From Tannerella sp. (GTDB taxonomy: Bacteria; Bacteroidota; Bacteroidia; Bacteroidales; Tannerellaceae): a DNA stretch of 64,000 nt. This document shows, piece by piece, positions 62,196 to 64,000 of the stretch (positions are counted from its first letter, which is position 1; every line of letters starts with the position of its first letter). Position numbers and translations under genes: made by a program. The stretch lies in assembly GCF_030528505.1 (NCBI RefSeq), contig NZ_JAUMYS010000002.1:21070-85069 (forward strand). Direction: 5' to 3'. The notes under the pieces were generated by a model that saw only the letters and a program-made list of their open reading frames with translations, searched no databases and had not been told where the DNA came from.

Positions 62196-62756
62196 ATGGA
62201 AGCACTTCTCAACGCCATACAGAATTACGTTCCTCTTTCTTTGAAAGAGAGAGAATTGATAAAAGGATTGTTCTCTGAAATATCGGTACCCAAAAACACT
62301 CATATTTTAAAAGCAGATAACATTTGCAAGTATCTCTATTTCATAAAAGAAGGATTATTTCGCCAATATATTGATGAACAAACGGTACATTTCAACTACG
62401 AAAATTCATTTATGTGCGACCTTGTGAGCTTATCCACGCAAACACCTTCGTTGAAATCATTCGAAGCATTGGAAGATAGTGTTTTATACAAAATCTCATA
62501 TACAGATTTGCATAACCTTTGCCAAAAAGTACAATACGGAGAACGATTTAACCGACTGCTCGTAGAGGAGGCTTTTCACAAAACGATTTTATATATTTAC
62601 GACCTACATAAGCAAACACCTACCCAGCGGTACAAAACTTTTTTACAGCAATTTAAGGAATTAAACCAGCGAATACCGCAGTATTATATTGCCTCTTACC
62701 TGGGAATTACGCCTCAATCGCTTAGCCGTATTCGCAGGAAAATATTTTCTGAATAG
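62196..62756 (+). CDS. Crp/Fnr-family transcriptional regulator
   Basis: A 186-residue protein starting at ATG 62196 (MEALLNAIQNYVPLSLKERE); the longer frame runs through promoter and repeat DNA. The cyclic-nucleotide-binding-like barrel covers about 25-115 (HILKADNICKYLYFIKEGLF) and a short HTH closes it (IPQYYIASYLGITPQSLSRI). Bacteroidota proteins of this type often lack cAMP-binding residues. The last two membrane genes follow in the same direction and may be its targets. Confidence 0.88.
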   Translation: MEALLNAIQNYVPLSLKERELIKGLFSEISVPKNTHILKADNICKYLYFIKEGLFRQYIDEQTVHFNYENSFMCDLVSLSTQTPSLKSFEALEDSVLYKISYTDLHNLCQKVQYGERFNRLLVEEAFHKTILYIYDLHKQTPTQRYKTFLQQFKELNQRIPQYYIASYLGITPQSLSRIRRKIFSE

Positions 62757-62780
62757 ATAATCATTTATTAACCAAAGGTA

Positions 62781-62811
62781 ATTGTCAGTTGTTTTCGTTG
62801 TTATAATTTTG
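62781..62811 (+). promoter_or_regulatory. Bacteroidota promoter for downstream membrane genes
   Basis: ATTG (62781-62784), exactly 19 bp, then TAATTTTG (62804-62811), the same layout as the TetR promoters. The start codon of the next gene is 20 bp further on. Confidence 0.75.
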
Positions 62812-62831
62812 CCTGAAAAAGAAATTGTAAA

Positions 62832-63326
62832 ATGAAAACAAAAAATAACATTTTTGTCGCTGTCTCTCTGTTTTTTATAACGGTAGGATTTGCATTGAGT
62901 TTGGGAAGCATTGCTTCTTTTATAGCAATGAATATTATCGCCACGAAACCTCTTTTGCCTGATGATTTTGTGGTTTGGCAACGGCATTTCATCACTCCTA
63001 TTATGAATTATGCAAGCATTCCAGGAATCGTTCTTTTCTTATGTGGAAATGGCTTATTTCTTTTTCAAAAAACAATTCGGAAAACAGATGTTACTTTGTT
63101 TCTTCTCTCAGCAGTTGTATTTGTTAATGGAATGTTTTTTATTGTTCCGACGGCTCATAAAGCCAATGTTTTTGCCGATAACCAGATTTATTTAGCACAA
63201 CATTGGGATACTTTTTTGGAACAAAAAACAATAGAAGATAGTCTGGGAGGAGCGAATTTGTTATTGTTGTTGTCTTATCTTTTTGTTTTTATTTATTTGA
63301 TAATCAAAGATAAATTAAAAATATAA
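62832..63326 (+). CDS. Hypothetical four-helix membrane protein
   Basis: A 164-residue protein with four hydrophobic segments (about 8-33, 57-76, 85-105, 141-158). A long loop (PTAHKANVFADNQIYLAQHW) may face outward. I do not recognise a family. It has its own promoter and is 4 bp from the following membrane gene. Confidence 0.6.
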   Translation: MKTKNNIFVAVSLFFITVGFALSLGSIASFIAMNIIATKPLLPDDFVVWQRHFITPIMNYASIPGIVLFLCGNGLFLFQKTIRKTDVTLFLLSAVVFVNGMFFIVPTAHKANVFADNQIYLAQHWDTFLEQKTIEDSLGGANLLLLLSYLFVFIYLIIKDKLKI

Positions 63327-63330
63327 TACG

Positions 63331-63789
63331 ATGATACGAAATTACTTTTACCTAATTGTAGGACTTGTGTGCTTATTATCGGCGGTTACTCACACACTAA
63401 ACGGATTAGAAACGGCTATTGCTTCTCTGAATCATTCAACAATGGATGCTCATAATAAAGTTGTGTTCACTTATGTGTGGCATATCATTGGGGTTGAGAA
63501 TGTCGTTTTTGGGGTTGCCTTGCTCATTATGGCTTTCCATAAGGAGAGGACGGGAGGAAAATACATTGCTTGGTTTATCATCGCAATACTCGTGCTACGT
63601 TGGCTAACCATACTGTTTTTTTCTTTGCTCAATAATGTTGAAGAGATAGCAACTCTAATCCCCGAAACGATTGTAATATGGATAGTTATCGTATTGCTAT
63701 GGTTCGGAATAAAGATAAATAATAAACAATTAACTCAAAACCATAAAAAAACGGCACAATCGAAAAACAACATTGCCTCTCATAGTTAA
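63331..63789 (+). CDS. Hypothetical four-helix membrane protein
   Basis: A 152-residue protein with hydrophobic segments near 4-20, 46-68, 78-98 and 108-128. The central HIIGVENVVFGVALLIMAF and the first helix (LIVGLVCLLSAVTHTLNG) resemble small DoxX-like or DUF-type membrane proteins, but I cannot name the family. Cotranscribed with the previous gene and followed by a terminator. Confidence 0.6.
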   Translation: MIRNYFYLIVGLVCLLSAVTHTLNGLETAIASLNHSTMDAHNKVVFTYVWHIIGVENVVFGVALLIMAFHKERTGGKYIAWFIIAILVLRWLTILFFSLLNNVEEIATLIPETIVIWIVIVLLWFGIKINNKQLTQNHKKTAQSKNNIASHS

Positions 63790-63825
63790 AATCAAAAAAA
63801 ACAGCATCACAGCCTACGATATATA

Positions 63826-63857
63826 AATAAGGAGCAAAGTAATTTGTTCCTTATTTT
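63826..63857. terminator. Terminator after the last membrane gene
   Basis: AATAAGGAGCAAA (63826-63838) pairs with TTTGTTCCTTATT (63843-63855), 13 bp with one G-T pair and a GTAA loop, followed by TT. The A/T-rich ends allow both directions. The last 140 bp of the window show no gene. Confidence 0.75.
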
Positions 63858-64000
63858 GTGAAATCTTGAAAAGCATAGAAATGTTTGTACCTTCCTCTAA
63901 AACGTATTTTGTGAGTTTGCTTAGATTGCTGCTCAATCCCTCCCAAATTCGGTTGTTTGGGTGACTATAAGACACGACTGTTGGCTCCGTGACGGTCGGT

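Noticed and set aside
48712..64000. Integron or conjugative element explanation for the AT-rich island
   Set aside because: No integrase, transposase, relaxase or attC-like sites were seen, and gene spacing is irregular; duplication and deletion explain the remnants better.
63858..64000. Possible tRNA or attachment site at the right end
   Set aside because: No cloverleaf, TTC-type T-loop or direct repeat could be made from these bases.

Overview
The window looks like chromosome from a member of the Bacteroidales (Bacteroidota), possibly near Tannerellaceae or Parabacteroides. The evidence is two SusC/SusD pairs, glycoside hydrolase clusters with exported lipoproteins, a DUF6261 protein, Bacteroidota-type promoters (TTG-N19-TAnnTTTG) and weak Shine-Dalgarno signals. 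No rRNA, tRNA, CRISPR array, integrase or transposase gene was recognised. The species assignment is inference only.

Base composition changes in blocks. About 1-31.1 kb and 36.4-48.7 kb are relatively GC-rich with Bacteroidales-style glycan genes. About 31.2-36.2 kb and 48.7 kb to the end are clearly AT-rich and look acquired.

1-6.9 kb: a plus-strand operon with the end of a Gfo/Idh/MocA oxidoreductase, a membrane tetraheme NapC/NirT-type cytochrome fused to a SUMF1-like domain, a second Gfo/Idh/MocA enzyme with a Tat-type leader, a Tat-type sugar isomerase/epimerase-fold protein and a LuxR-type regulator. The set resembles loci for periplasmic sugar oxidation (3-keto-glycoside chemistry), with an added cytochrome. 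It is followed by a strict 41-bp tandem repeat in front of a DUF6261 gene.

7-24 kb: a SusC/SusD pair on the plus strand converges on a minus-strand polysaccharide utilization locus (SusC, SusD, LamG lipoprotein, CE1-like esterase, GH144-type 'glucoamylase' protein), which may act on beta-1,2-glucan. Next come an ICMT-family membrane protein, a YbhE-type lactonase and a DUF2089/Yip1-like/alpha-beta hydrolase operon. 24-30 kb: a purD operon with two membrane proteins, then GH29 fucosidase plus MarC.

30.2-37.1 kb: an 886-bp direct repeat (605 bp identical, then roughly 9 percent diverged by eye) brackets an AT-rich segment carrying an alpha/beta hydrolase, an AlkC-like protein, a GPP34-domain protein, a CPBP protease and an unknown secreted protein. 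The left copy is a truncated GH2 gene and the right copy is intact. This layout fits insertion of a circular element by a single crossover.

36.4-48.7 kb: an unusual glycan locus with GH2, a TonB receptor that is not SusC-like, two paralogous beta-helix lipoproteins, a purple-acid-phosphatase-like enzyme and a GH36-like alpha-galactosidase. It may import and break down a phosphate-bearing galactoside.

48.7-64 kb: an AT-rich island of small enzymes (SRPBCC, YdeI, GyrI-like, DUF1697, DHFR-like, DLH-like, SDR), a TetR regulator, CPBP protease, HU protein, ABC exporter and Crp-type regulator. It contains broken second copies of its own genes: two TetR ends, an SRPBCC copy, two CPBP remnants and a hydrolase 5' end. 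It also has a duplicated TetR promoter, a frameshifted AAC(3)-I-like acetyltransferase and REP-like palindromes. It appears to be built and eroded by repeated duplication and deletion.
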